Of a stretch of DNA of 58,197 nt, positions 11,976 to 22,229 are shown one piece after another; the stretch's first letter is position 1, and each line of letters begins with the position of its first letter. This DNA comes from Scedosporium boydii (taxonomy: Eukaryota; Ascomycota; Sordariomycetes; Microascales; Microascaceae). The translations under genes and the position numbers were made by a program. The DNA lies in assembly GCA_002221725.1 (NCBI GenBank), contig NJFT01000247.1, positions 1-58,197 on the forward strand, written 5' to 3'. Under the pieces are notes generated by a model that did not search any database, was not told the origin of the DNA, and worked only from the letters and a program-made list of their open reading frames with translations.

Positions 11976-12565
11976 GACGCGACCGGTGGTACTCTGGGGG
12001 TTGAATGATGAATTGGCAAAGCGGCAGATTTCAAACTTCGATTGATTGTCCAGGTCAAAACAAGCTCCGTGCTTCCAATGTTAAACCCGGTCAATGCAAG
12101 ACGCACCTTCGCTGAGAGCTAAACATTATTGCACTTGACCAAGCCTGAACCGCCCCCTCTCCATCACCACTGTGTATATCTAGAGATATGTGCCCATTAT
12201 TGCTTCTTCCCGTGCCACCAACCGCTGTTGAGGCGCATGGGCCTTACTGTTTTCCCAGCCTCTCGGCTGATCCTCTGAGCGCTTGTGTCTCGATGCGACT
12301 TGAGCAACCGCCCAAGCGACCCCTCAATCTTGGCTTCACAGCTTTGTACGGCAAGCATAACCAGGCCAACAGCATACGGGCTAAATACGTATAAGAAGCG
12401 AGCCGCGCGTGTCGCATCTTGGGAAATAAATACTCCGCACGAGCATCTTTTTTCCGAAATTTCTAAAATCTTTCAAGCTTAAACTCAATACACTGTCTCG
12501 TACTTTCCATCCGTGAGACCCTTTGCTTTGAAATTATATTCGAGTTGAGGCTAATTTCCGAGACC
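11976..12565. other. Divergent spacer between the phosphotransferase pseudogene and aldehyde dehydrogenase
   Basis: No gene seen. The right half presumably contains the aldehyde dehydrogenase promoter and 5' UTR, which becomes CT-rich just before the ATG. Confidence 0.5.
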
Positions 12566-14210
12566 ATGGCTTACACCTTCTACAACACCATCAACGGCGA
12601 GAACCGCACTAGCGCCAACGTCCACCGCGGCGTCGACCCCCGCACCGAAAAGGAACTCTGGGATGCCCCCATTGCCAGCGTCGAGGACCTCGACGAGGCC
12701 GTTGCCACGGCCGAGAATGCTTTGAAGACATGGTCGCGATCGACGATAGAGGAGCGGAAGGAGGTCCTTACCAAGATGGCGGAGAAGCTGAAGGAGCATG
12801 CTGCCGAGATTGAGGAAATTGTCAAGCTTGAGACGGGGAAATCTGTCAGTTACACGCCGGGCGCGAAATTGTCCTCTAGTTTGGGTGGGAATAGAATGAA
12901 CAGCAGATCTAACATGGACTTGACGTCTAGGCCCTCATGGCCCATATCGAGGTAGCCAACAGCGCCGGCCAGTGTCTCTACTACGGTAAAGAGTTCATTC
13001 TCAATCCCTCTTTAGACCATCCGCACTAAGCCATCCGTGTTCAATTCCTTAGCCGAAAACTACCTCGAGGACGAAATAGTCCACGAAGACGACACCGTCA
13101 AAATCGTCCAAACCCACGTCCCCCTAGGCATAGTCGGCGCCATCTCTCCCTGGAACTTCCCCCTAATCCTCAGCAGCCTCAAAGTAATCTCGTCCCTCAT
13201 CACCGGCAACTGCGTCATCGTCAAGCCCTCCCCCTTCACGCCCTACTCTACCATGAAGGCCGCCGAGCTCTGGCAACCCCTCCTGCCACCGGGCGTCCTC
13301 CAATGCCTCAACGGCGGGGCCGACCTCGGGGCCGCCATGACGTCGCACCCGGGTATCGCCAAGATTACCTTTACGGGAACCATCGCGACGGGGAAGCGCG
13401 TCATGGCGAGCTGTGCGAAGACGCTCAAGCGTCTTACACTCGAGTTGGCGGGGAACGATGCGGCCATCGTGTGCGAGGACGTAGACGTTCCCAAGGTCGC
13501 GGGGTTGACGGCTGCGGGGGCGTTTTTCAATGGTGGGCAGGTGTGCGTGGCGACGAAGAGGGTGTATGTGCATGAGTCGATTTATGATGAGTTTTTGAAG
13601 GAGTATGTGGAATACATTAAGAGCAATATTTTGATTGCTGAGGATGCGACCATGACGACGTTTGTGCCCATGTCGAACAAGGCGCAGTTTGATATTGTGA
13701 AGAATATCATCGACGACTGCAAGAAGAATAACTACAACATTGTCGAGGGAGGGAATGTTCGTGACAAGGGCTTCTGGATCGAACCGACCGTCGTCGCCAA
13801 GCCGCCCGAGGATTCACTCCTTGTGCAAGAGGAGCAGTTTGGTATGATGGCCCCAGATACACTTACCTGCCGGTATTTTCAACGCTCCGGTTTACTAACA
13901 TCGCGTTTCCGTCCCGCTTCCAGGCCCCATTATCCCTATCCTCTCGTACAGCGATATCGACGACGCCCTCAAGCGAGCCAACCTCGCCAATGCCGGCCTC
14001 GGCGCCACAGTCTACTCCAAGGATCTCAAGCGCGCCGAGGACATTGCCCGCAGACTCGAGGCCGGGTCCGTATGGATAAACGGTCACGAGAGACCACACC
14101 CGGCCGGGTACTTCTCGGGCCTCAAGGATAGCGGATACGGAGGAGAGATGGGCAAGCAGGGATTGCTGTCGTACTCGTACACCAAGACGCTTCACTTCAA
14201 CAAGGATTGA
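12566..14210 (+). CDS. Aldehyde dehydrogenase (NAD(P)+-dependent, ALDH superfamily)
   Basis: Oxidises an aldehyde to the carboxylic acid; the substrate cannot be told from sequence. Exons 12566-12844, 12931-12985, 13053-13841 and 13924-14210 join in frame to 469 aa, the usual ALDH size. The start ATG has a good context (GAGACCATGG). Motifs: SPWNFPL cofactor loop, KPSPFTP, FTGT, general-base glutamate E242 in LELAGN, catalytic cysteine C276 in FFNGGQVC, EEQFGPIIPI, and C-terminal GGEMGKQGLLSYSYTKTLH. Most ALDHs have ELGGK at the E242 site; here it reads ELAGN, seen in some fungal branches of the family. Intron 1 uses a less common donor (GTCAGT). No targeting signal is evident, so a cytosolic enzyme is likely. 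The divergent neighbour is the broken phosphotransferase; no functional link is implied. Confidence 0.93.
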
Positions 14211-14706
14211 ATGAGGGAGACGGTCTTGGAAATCATAGTGCAGAACGAAATTGAGTCACAGTGACCACTTACTGTACCTGCTAAAATGCCGAATACCGCG
14301 GCGTAAGGTTGAGTTGCCAAAGTCAAAAGAGTCAAGTCTGACTCCTCTTGATGAGTGATAAAGTCCAACACCTGTCCCCCTCTACGCCTCTTCGCGTGTC
14401 GGCTGTTAGCAACTGCTGCAACCACCACCGAAACCGGCAAGTCGCAATTACGCCATCGCGAGACTTGGATAGAATCGGCCATTTCGGGTAGTTCATGTGT
14501 ATGAGTCTTTCGCCCACACCTCACAACCCTCCCCATCCTCTGCATTTACCGACCAGTAACGCTCTTCTGTCGTTTCGTTCTTGGTTAAGTGAGAGGGGAA
14601 AGGGCGCAAAAAATAAGTGGATCAATTGGATCGATCGCATTACAAAAGAGGCGGCCCTCCCGCTCTACTTCACCATTGCCAATCGCAAAAGAGACTCCGA
14701 AACCCC
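14211..14706. other. Spacer between aldehyde dehydrogenase and the aminotransferase
   Basis: About 500 bp on the same strand as both genes, holding the ALDH 3' UTR and aminotransferase promoter. No further gene seen. Confidence 0.5.
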
Positions 14707-16336
14707 ATGTCTTCACGACTCCGGCCAATCTCAGTCCTCCGGTTCACTTCCAAACCTGTAAAAGCAGTCTACGGCAGACCGTTCTCAACCACCATGGCGA
14801 CGACTGAGAAGCTAAAGCCCGCAAAGAGGGTGACCGGTCAGAGGCAGGATGTATGGTGAGTTGGACTTATTTTCCTGGACTTCTCCATGAGCAATTCGAT
14901 TTTATTGTTATATCTCGCACGTCTATTCTTTGCTTGTTCCCCAGTGCATTACTTATTCCCTCCCACACAGGTCCTTCATCAATGAAGCCGCCGCCGCCTC
15001 ACCCAAGCAGCCCATCATAAATATGGGCCAGGGTTTCTTCGGCTACAACCCGCCGGACTTCATTCTCGACGCCGCTCGAGAGGCCCTCTCGCGCGTCGAG
15101 TGCAACCAGTACAGCCCCACCAAGGGCCGACCCAGGCTAAAGAAGGCCATTGCCGATGCGTACTCGCCGTTTTGGGGCAGGAAGATTAATCCCGATACGG
15201 AGGTGACGATCACGACGGGGGCAAATGAGGGCATGTTGAGTGCTTTCATGGCGTTTATTGAGGAAGGGGATGAGGTTATTATCTTTGAGCCCTTCTTCGA
15301 TCAGTAAGTCTTGTGCCCTGATGGGTGAGCCGGGGGAGGGTTCTGTGAGTGAGGGGTAGGAAGTGAGATCAATGCTAACTGTCGCGATAGATATATCAGC
15401 AACATCGAGATGCCGGGCGGCAAGATTGTCTACGTTCCCATGAGCCCTCCCAAGGACGGCGCTACCGTGACCTCCTCGGCGGCGAACTGGACGATTGACT
15501 TTGACGCGCTTGAGCGTGCCATCACCCCTAGGACTAAGATGATTGTTCTCAACACGCCTCGTAAGCGACAGAATCTCCCTGTCTAGCAAAGTATATCATT
15601 GAACGTAATACTGACCCCCGCCTAAGACAACCCCGTTGGCAAGATTTACTCTCGAGAAGAGCTTGAGCGCATCGGCGACCTCTGCGTCAAGAACCAGATC
15701 ATCATTCTCTCCGACGAAGTCTACGACCGGCTCTTCTACGTCCCCTTCACGCGCATCGCGACCCTCTCGCCCGAGATCGAGAAGCTCACCCTCACCGTCG
15801 GTTCCGCGGGCAAGAACTTTTACGCCACCGGCTGGCGAGTAGGCTGGCTCATCGGCCCCGCCGACCTCATCCAATACGTCTCCGCCGCCCACACCCGAAT
15901 ATGCTACTCCTCCGTCTCCCCCCTCCAGGAAGCCTGCGCCGTCGGCTTCGAGCAAGCCGACGCGCACAATTTCTGGGCCGAATCCATCGGCGAAATGAAG
16001 GGCAAGATGGACCGCTTCAACGAGGTCTTCAAGGAACTCGACCTGCCCTATTCCGAGCCCGAGGGCGGCTACTTCGTGCTCGTCAACATGAGCAAGGTGA
16101 AGCTGCCGAAGGACTATCCTTTCCCGCCGCACGTGGCGAGCCGGCCGAGGGATTTCAAGCTGGCGTGGTTCTTGATTCAGGAGTTGGGGGTGGCGGCGAT
16201 TCCGCCGACGGAGTTTTATACGGATGAGAATGCGTGGATTGCGGAGGATTATATTCGGTTTGCGGTTTGTAAGCCGGATGAGGTTTTGGAGCAGGCGAAG
16301 GAGAGGTTACGGGGTTTGAAGAAGTTTATGGAGTGA
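14707..16336 (+). CDS. bna3: Kynurenine aminotransferase, Bna3 type (PLP aminotransferase class I/II)
   Basis: PLP enzyme transaminating kynurenine to kynurenic acid in tryptophan catabolism; relatives also act as glutamine transaminase K. Exons 14707-14855, 14971-15303, 15391-15560 and 15627-16336 give 453 aa. Motifs: NMGQGFFGYNPPDF, NQYSPTKGRPRLKKAI, TTGANEGMLS (PLP phosphate loop), NTPHNPVGK, SDEVYDRL, and the Schiff-base lysine K280 in GSAGKNFYATGWRVGW. The N-terminus before DVWSFINEA is basic, serine-rich and poor in acids (MSSRLRPISVLRFTS), a likely mitochondrial presequence. A second in-frame ATG at 14794 in strong context (CACCATGG) would give a presequence-free cytosolic form. The splice junctions (GTGAGT, GTAAGT, GTAAGC donors) fall at positions that keep conserved motifs intact. 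Confidence 0.94.
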
Positions 16337-16852
16337 GGAGGGGATATCTTTAACCATATTACTATCGGACAGAGAGTAGAGAGGCGTTGCAACGGCACGG
16401 AAGGCCTGTTTATAGACAAAAGAAATGTTGGATCTCCCACTGGTACATGAATGAGTCTCTTGCCACACCTGTGTATGTTATAAAATAATAGTATAAGAGT
16501 ATGAGGCTTTAGGACTAAGAGGCACGTATTGGCTGGTATGCTTCCCACAATTCTCCTCTTGCCTCTCTGTCTACCCGAGAGTCGGTTAACCCCCATCCAA
16601 GCAGAGGGAATGCGAGATTTTATGAGTAGATAATCAAGCCTGACCAATGCAACACGTCCAACATACCTCTCCACAAGAACAAGCTATCCCATCCATCACC
16701 TCTCCACACCGTTTCTCACGATAATGCCCCGCCCACTAACTCCAAGCTCGAATCTCGCTCAAGGCCTCAACCCAATCTCTCACTTTGGCTCGAGCATGGG
16801 ACCGCTCTCAATTTAGACCCACCTCCGAGGGAGCCGTTCAAGCAACTAAGAG
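16337..16852. other. Spacer between the aminotransferase and tRNA-Asp
   Basis: Contains the aminotransferase 3' region; nothing else recognised. Confidence 0.5.
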
Positions 16853-16934
16853 TCCTCATTGGTCTAGTGGTAAGGATACCTGCTTGTCAAACGACAATTC
16901 GCAGGTGGCCAGGGTTCGATTCCCTGATGGGGAG
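16853..16934 (+). tRNA. tRNA-Asp (GUC) with a 10-nt intron
   Basis: Folds as a cloverleaf. The acceptor stem is TCCTCAT (16853-16859) with ATGGGGA (16927-16933), followed by discriminator G. The anticodon stem is CCTGC/GCAGG, the T arm CAGGG-TTCGATT-CCCTG (also the B box), and the D arm includes the A box (TGGTCTAGTGG). The anticodon GTC is at 16886-16888, preceded by U33, so it decodes aspartate codons. The anticodon loop is 10 nt too long; the extra bases 16890-16899 sit one base after the anticodon, the canonical intron site. The intron contains GACAA, which can pair with TTGTC of the anticodon region, as expected for tRNA splicing endonuclease substrates. The end of the gene is followed by a T-rich Pol III stop. 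Confidence 0.95.
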
Positions 16935-17397
16935 CTTCAAGTTTTCTTTTTTCACTTCATCTGTTATTTTTGATCCTGTCTTCTTCTTTTTTTTTTTTTT
17001 TTTTTTTTTTTCTCAATTTTAATGCGTGCCTACTTTTATGATTGTTAACTTCGTAAATTATCCAACTTAGCAGCGGTCCTCGACACTATCTTATCGAGAG
17101 TGGCTCTGCAAGCAGGGTTGAGTGAACGAATCAACTCTCACTCTCTCCTTGGACCAGCATACGGAGATCTACGACTTGGGACTTATACGAACATGAGTGC
17201 CGTTTGTATTCAGAATTATAACATAACCTCATTCCCCAACGAGATTACTGTTACCCGCCACCGGTGCATTATAAAGACAAGACGTAGACTCGGCCTCCAT
17301 CGCCTTTGATGGTGCCATGTAGATGCCCCATCTACACCTCTGATCAACCAGATCGAAATAAAATTACGTGCTCTTCCCTATTAATGCTCTCACCCCT
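16935..17397. other. Spacer with a 25-nt poly-T tract
   Basis: Contains the Pol III terminator, a homopolymer T run at 16987-17011, and the 3' flank of the minus-strand reductase gene. No other feature seen. Confidence 0.6.
16942..16952 (+). terminator. RNA polymerase III terminator of tRNA-Asp
   Basis: T-rich run (TTTTCTTTTTT) starting 8 nt after the tRNA, typical of Pol III termination. A longer pure T run lies at 16987-17011 as a possible backup. Confidence 0.75.
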
Positions 17398-18425
17398 TCA
17401 GTAAATCCCCGGCAAAACAGCCCACTTCTTCCCAACCTTCTCCTCCCCAAACCTCTCCACATACCACCACTTCCCCTTCACAGCCCTCGGAAACATAGTC
17501 GCAACCTCATTCACCAAGAACGCCCTGGCAGGAACGCACCCCCAGCCCGCCGCGATCCAAAACCCCAGCCACTCGATCCACTCGCACAGATAGTGCGGAT
17601 ACAACATGTACTTGAACAAACCCGCCTGAGGGATCCTGTAGTGTTTCGCCACGGCGTTTTCTTTCCTCTCCTTCCCCTGCTCTTTAGCCAGCTTATCCTG
17701 CCGCCGTTGCTCGGCCCTTCGGATCTCGCGCAGCTCCTCGTCGTGGAAAAAGTTACCCGCGAGCCCGAAATAGAAGACGCCGATGCCGATGACGAAACGC
17801 GCCGTGGCGAAGGGCCCGGTGGAGAGCCAGGCTTCTTCGGTCGTGGGGCCGTAGGCGGCGAGCCAGCAGCCTAGGGAGGTGGCGTTGCAGATTTGGAAGG
17901 TGATGGCTGCGGCCCAGACGAGGACGTGGATGGGCGACATGGAGGGTTGGAGGTAGGGGAAGAGGACGGCGCGGTAGCTGTAGTGGATGACCTGTTGTAG
18001 AGACGATTGTTAGAAAAGATGAGGAGTAAGTATAGGAGGGGGAGAGGGGGAGGCGTACGAAGAGACCAGCGAGAACTCTATTCTGCCAGGGAAGATCGGT
18101 GATGCCGTGCTGGGCCGGCAATGTCTTCATTATGTAGAGGAGGGTGAGGAAGCCGGGCGATTCCATGGTGAACCAGGCGATGCGGCCGGGGATGTTGAAG
18201 CGGCTTGCTACGGAGGTCTTGCCCATGCCGTACCAGTTGACGAGCCATTGGAGGTTGCCGAGCTGCGAGGGTCTAGGTGTCAGTTATACAGGATGGGAAG
18301 GTTTGGGCGTAGGTTTGCCGGGGAAGGGAATCATCGCGTACGACGGGGTAGAAGAGCTGCCAGGCTCCCACGAGAGTCTCCCACCTCTCTCGCGTCGGCG
18401 GCATCCATCCTTGAATGAGTGACAT
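17398..18425 (-). CDS. 3-oxo-5-alpha-steroid 4-dehydrogenase family membrane protein
   Basis: Polytopic ER membrane reductase of the steroid 5-alpha-reductase/ICMT superfamily, which reduces a C=C bond next to a carbonyl with NADPH; in fungi the substrate is uncertain (sterol-, polyprenol- or fatty-chain-type). Exons 18425-18342, 18262-18059 and 17991-17398 join in frame to 293 aa, a normal length. Seen: N-terminal segment with LFYPVV, then LVNWYGMGKTS, hydrophobic helices (TMESPGFLTLLYI and VLVWAAAITFQI), and the diagnostic C-terminal block YRIPQAGLFKYMLYPHYLCEWIEWLGFW, followed by FLVNEVATMFPRAVKGKWWY. The conserved H-Y-L-C-E core of the cofactor/active-site region is intact. A charged cytosolic loop of about 40 residues (EELREIRRAEQRRQDKLAKE) sits between helices. 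Donors are GTACGC twice. No operon-like context; the tRNA lies downstream on the other strand. Confidence 0.9.
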
Positions 18426-19562
18426 TGTTCCGGCAGGTGTCGACTGCTTGTAGGACAGAAGGAGAACGGAGATCGCGAAAGAAGGAGCTTTCTTGCGCCG
18501 TTGTCAATTCTTTTTCCGGTCCAGCTATGCCTCGTGCTCGGATCCGTAATCGCCGAAGAGTGTCTTAACGACAGGATTATTCGCGGGGTGCAGGACGGAC
18601 TTGAGGAAGGGGGAAAATGAGAATGAAAAATACAACGTTACGAAACACAATTTACAAAAAATACCCGTCACAACAAAATTACAGCAAAAGGAGGAAATGG
18701 GGCACCACCCTATCAAGACCGGAAAATCCTCAATTGCGACGCGGGCGGGAACTCGTGATGTCAGTCCCCTCGGGGTTCGCAAGCGATGCTGTTCGAAGCT
18801 GCGACAACGGAACGAAGGAAAAACGGCAGAGTGACCTCAATGTCTCGTTCGTCATTCGTCGGGGAATATTTATTATGTCCTCGATTGGGAAGGCGGTGGA
18901 AGATGCCAGATCCTGTCAATGCGAGTTTAATTTGCTTCCCGCCACCAATCACAACTTTGGGAGACACTGGAGCTGGCTGGTCCCAGGTAACAGCTGGAGT
19001 CGGTCCTTGTTAAGCTTATTGCTCGCGACGACGAGTTGTTGTCAATGAAATTGCTTCATCTGGTGCAAACTTTGAACATATGTGTCTGTGGAGAGAGAGT
19101 ATCTCGAAAAGTATCGCTGATCAAGTTGCAGCTTCTTCGTATATTGCACCGCTTTGCACCGCTTCGGCTCCAAAACGTAATTATATTCATCTCAATAACA
19201 TATCCATATCCATGCCCATGTCCAGCGTTCCCTCTCCAAACCAAACCCGAACCTAAATCCCCCAAAACCAGAGAAAAAGACAAAAAATAAACTTAAGCTT
19301 ATTATAAACGAGAATCGAAGATAAAAGGAAGGATAAAGAGTGGGGAAACGAAAAAAGAAGCCAGAAGAAACCATCATGCAATTCATGAATTCATACCGCT
19401 CATCCTCCTCCCGCCCGCTTCACAAACCCAACACCCACCAACCAACCCGCACAACTCCCCATGCAATCTCTTCCTTCCCCCATGCCCTCTCCCTTCGCCT
19501 CTCGGCCCGTCCCGCCTCAGCAACCTCTTCCAAAGACACCTGATCCGCTCACGTATCTTGTT
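18426..19562. other. Spacer between the reductase and MINDY genes
   Basis: About 1.1 kb containing the reductase promoter and the MINDY 3' UTR. No gene supported; open frames of 60-140 codons here lack family resemblance. Confidence 0.55.
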
Positions 19563-22229
19563 CTACATGACCACGCAATCACGGTCCCTCGCCGACCCGC
19601 TCGAGCTGCTGGCGATAGCCGACGGCGGGACGGGTCGTCTCTGGATCGGCGGTTGTAGGGGGCGGGGAGAAGAAGAGGAGCCCGCCACGGCGGCGCTGGA
19701 GCGGCGCGGGCCCCCGTAAGGCTCTTGCTGCTGGGGGACGCCGCCGGGAACGCTGCTGGGGTGGCTGGGGTGCCCGACCGGCGGGCGGAACGGCGTGTCG
19801 TTGGCCGACTCATCGTATGAAGGCGGCGCGTCATTGGCGCTGGTGTCTCCCGGCCGGTGGACGGCAGGTCTGCCGACGGGGGTTCCTGGGGGAGGGACCA
19901 GAGGTCGTACCACTTGCTGAGAAGGTGTCGTCGTCGTCGTAGCACCGCTAGGTCGTCGGAGGCCGCTAGTTCGGTTAGGGATAGCTGGTAGGCTCATCCG
20001 GTTGGAGAACGGTTCCGGTCTGTGTCTTCCTTGCTGCTCCATGACACGCTCGGAGAACCTCCGCTCCTGCTGCCGCCGAGCTTCCTGCTCTTGGCGGTGC
20101 CTCTCGTCCTCTTCCTCCTGCAGCTGTAAAGCCATAGCGTAATCCTGATCCTCCTGCTCGAGGTTCGGAGATCGCTGTGGTTCGTCGTGCCGCCCACGGT
20201 TACCACGACCGCGTACTGTCGTCCAACCTTCCTGATTGTCCGACGACGCGCCAGGAGTGGGCCACTCGCCCTCATCTGTGCTGCCGGGGAAAGCTCCAGG
20301 CACACTCTGGCCATCCCTACCGGTCTCGGCGCCGCTGACGATACGAAAGTCGCCCGAGTAAAACTCGATGTCTCCGTTGACGTTGCGCAGAGATTCCCAC
20401 ACAACCTCCTGATGACCCGCATACCCTGCGTCTGTCACCAGAGTGAGGAGCCCCAGCGTCTTCGGGTGCTTATAGAGGGTAGAGAAATGGTCGTTTCGGA
20501 ACAGGATGGCCACCATACCGGGCTCCATCGCCTTTCTAAGGACTTCGAGGCCCCATGGCGTGAGCTGCGTTGCTGAGCCATGCAAGAACGTCTTGATGAT
20601 CAATATGTCCTGGTAGAGTACCTGTTCTTCCGGCGTGAGACCTGAAGAGTTCGGATTTTCTAGTTTTTCGTTGAGCTCCTCCTCTAGGAACAAGAGATGC
20701 TGCGCCTCCTCGTATGACGTGGCGCGTCGTTTCAGCGAGTCGTACACGAGCTCGCTCGAGCTGGGAAGCCATCCGTGAACTAAGGGGATAGCAAAGGTAG
20801 CGTACAACTCCATTTCCTTCGTCGCCTCGAAAACTCCAGGTATACACTGATCCCTCTCATAGGCGGGTACATGTGATAGGTAGGTGGTTTTTATACGTTC
20901 GGCAACGTCTTCGGATGGGATGAAGCGAGGATTCACATTCATGCCTGTATCAAGCCCCTTCAAAAAGTTATAGAGGTCCGTCATGTCGGGGAGCTCGCCA
21001 CTCCCTTGCCGGGGTATAGATACGAGCTCGTCGACGACCGCGTCAAGTAGTAGTGATATACTAATTTGTTCGCGAGATTTGAGGACCTGTATGATAGGGG
21101 TATCTTCGTTTTCAGGGGGGTGAGTTAAAACGAGAGCGTTGACGAGCGCGACCAAAGGGCAGGGGCCGTTGGCGTTCTGGACTAATATGGGAGACGTTCT
21201 GGGGTTCCGACTGGCTCTGTGGTCGTACCAGTTTATCGACTTAATGTGATACATCTCTGTCGCTTCCCTTCCCGCAGTCCGCGGAGGGGGTCCAGGTGGT
21301 GGCACATATGCCCGTGTCTGGCTCGTTGTCGCCTCTGGAGATTGAGCTACTGATTTGCCTGAGGTAGTTTCCCTCGACGGTGTTGCGCTCGAAGCTAATA
21401 GGTCTTGGGATGTGTTGTTGTCTCTTGCACTTGAGTCATTAAAGATCATATCCCACTCCTCAGACGGCTCTTCCGTCCTGATCTCTGGTACAGCAGGCGC
21501 CTTGCCAGTATCGGCCGGAGTGCGTTTGAGGCCATCATCCCAAACATTCTTCTCTGAATCTACCTGGTCTTCGTTGATCTTGCTCGGCGTGGAAATGGGC
21601 TGCTTGGCCGGACGCGCAGGTTCGTCAGCCCATATCAAAAGATCCTCGCTATCGTTCGCAGGAGCTGTGAGAGTGGGCTGACTGGACAAGGAAACTCCAG
21701 CGGGTTGTCGCGTGGGGTTGTCCATAGCCCAGGGGTCCTTAGTGCCATCTAGGCCATGGCCTATGGCCACGCTAGACCCGGTGTTGGTAGACGGTAAAGT
21801 GTCCCACGGGTTGTTGCTGGGCTCGTTCAGTGACAACCTGTCGAACGCACCACTCGGTGCTGGCGTGTTTGTGCTACTACCCGTCTTCTCCTCCGCCATC
21901 TTTCTCAGAAAGGGATTAGTCTCGCTCCCGTGCGAGCTTGAGGGTGCGAACGTTTGCGGCGCATCGAGGTGGCTTGATCCACCCTGTGGTTGCCTCAGCT
22001 CGGCATCATCCCATATATTCGGGTCCTGCACAATACCCGGCCCGCCAGGCCGGAGGGATGCAGGCGCATTTCCGGTCGCATCGCTCTGCAAAGGGGCTCG
22101 TGGGGGTTGAGGCAAATTTGAGTCGAAGGTCGCCCAAGGATCTATTTCCGTACCTGGTTGTTGTTGCCGGCGCTGATCATCAGGCTCGGGATGGGGTCCT
22201 TCCCCGACGCTATCCCTTTCCCCACCCAT
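19563..22229 (-). CDS. MINDY-family deubiquitinase (DUF544) with C-terminal CaaX box
   Basis: Cysteine protease that trims K48-linked ubiquitin chains. One uninterrupted exon of 888 aa. Residues 1 to about 320 are disordered, rich in S/T/P/D, with repeated short WD-type motifs (DPWATFD, NIWDD, NPWDT, DPWAMD, NVWDD). The catalytic domain spans about 330-620: MYHIKSINWYDH, the nucleophile C357 in NANGPCPLVALVNAL, LYNFLKGLDTGMNVNP, PLVHGW, and the catalytic histidine near 581 in FRNDHFSTLYK. After it comes an acidic/amphipathic ubiquitin-binding helix (DYAMALQLQEEEDER, MIU-like) in a Q/R/E-rich coiled segment, then a Pro/Ser-rich tail ending CVVM, a CaaX farnesylation signal. This implies membrane anchoring. 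Start ATG is the first in frame after the CT-rich leader. Confidence 0.93.
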   Translation of the reverse strand: MGGERDSVGEGPHPEPDDQRRQQQPGTEIDPWATFDSNLPQPPRAPLQSDATGNAPASLRPGGPGIVQDPNIWDDAELRQPQGGSSHLDAPQTFAPSSSHGSETNPFLRKMAEEKTGSSTNTPAPSGAFDRLSLNEPSNNPWDTLPSTNTGSSVAIGHGLDGTKDPWAMDNPTRQPAGVSLSSQPTLTAPANDSEDLLIWADEPARPAKQPISTPSKINEDQVDSEKNVWDDGLKRTPADTGKAPAVPEIRTEEPSEEWDMIFNDSSARDNNTSQDLLASSATPSRETTSGKSVAQSPEATTSQTRAYVPPPGPPPRTAGREATEMYHIKSINWYDHRASRNPRTSPILVQNANGPCPLVALVNALVLTHPPENEDTPIIQVLKSREQISISLLLDAVVDELVSIPRQGSGELPDMTDLYNFLKGLDTGMNVNPRFIPSEDVAERIKTTYLSHVPAYERDQCIPGVFEATKEMELYATFAIPLVHGWLPSSSELVYDSLKRRATSYEEAQHLLFLEEELNEKLENPNSSGLTPEEQVLYQDILIIKTFLHGSATQLTPWGLEVLRKAMEPGMVAILFRNDHFSTLYKHPKTLGLLTLVTDAGYAGHQEVVWESLRNVNGDIEFYSGDFRIVSGAETGRDGQSVPGAFPGSTDEGEWPTPGASSDNQEGWTTVRGRGNRGRHDEPQRSPNLEQEDQDYAMALQLQEEEDERHRQEQEARRQQERRFSERVMEQQGRHRPEPFSNRMSLPAIPNRTSGLRRPSGATTTTTPSQQVVRPLVPPPGTPVGRPAVHRPGDTSANDAPPSYDESANDTPFRPPVGHPSHPSSVPGGVPQQQEPYGGPRRSSAAVAGSSSSPRPLQPPIQRRPVPPSAIASSSSGSARDRDCVVM

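Noticed and set aside
13163..13573. 136-codon - frame opposite aldehyde dehydrogenase
   Set aside because: Shadow of the conserved ALDH exon.
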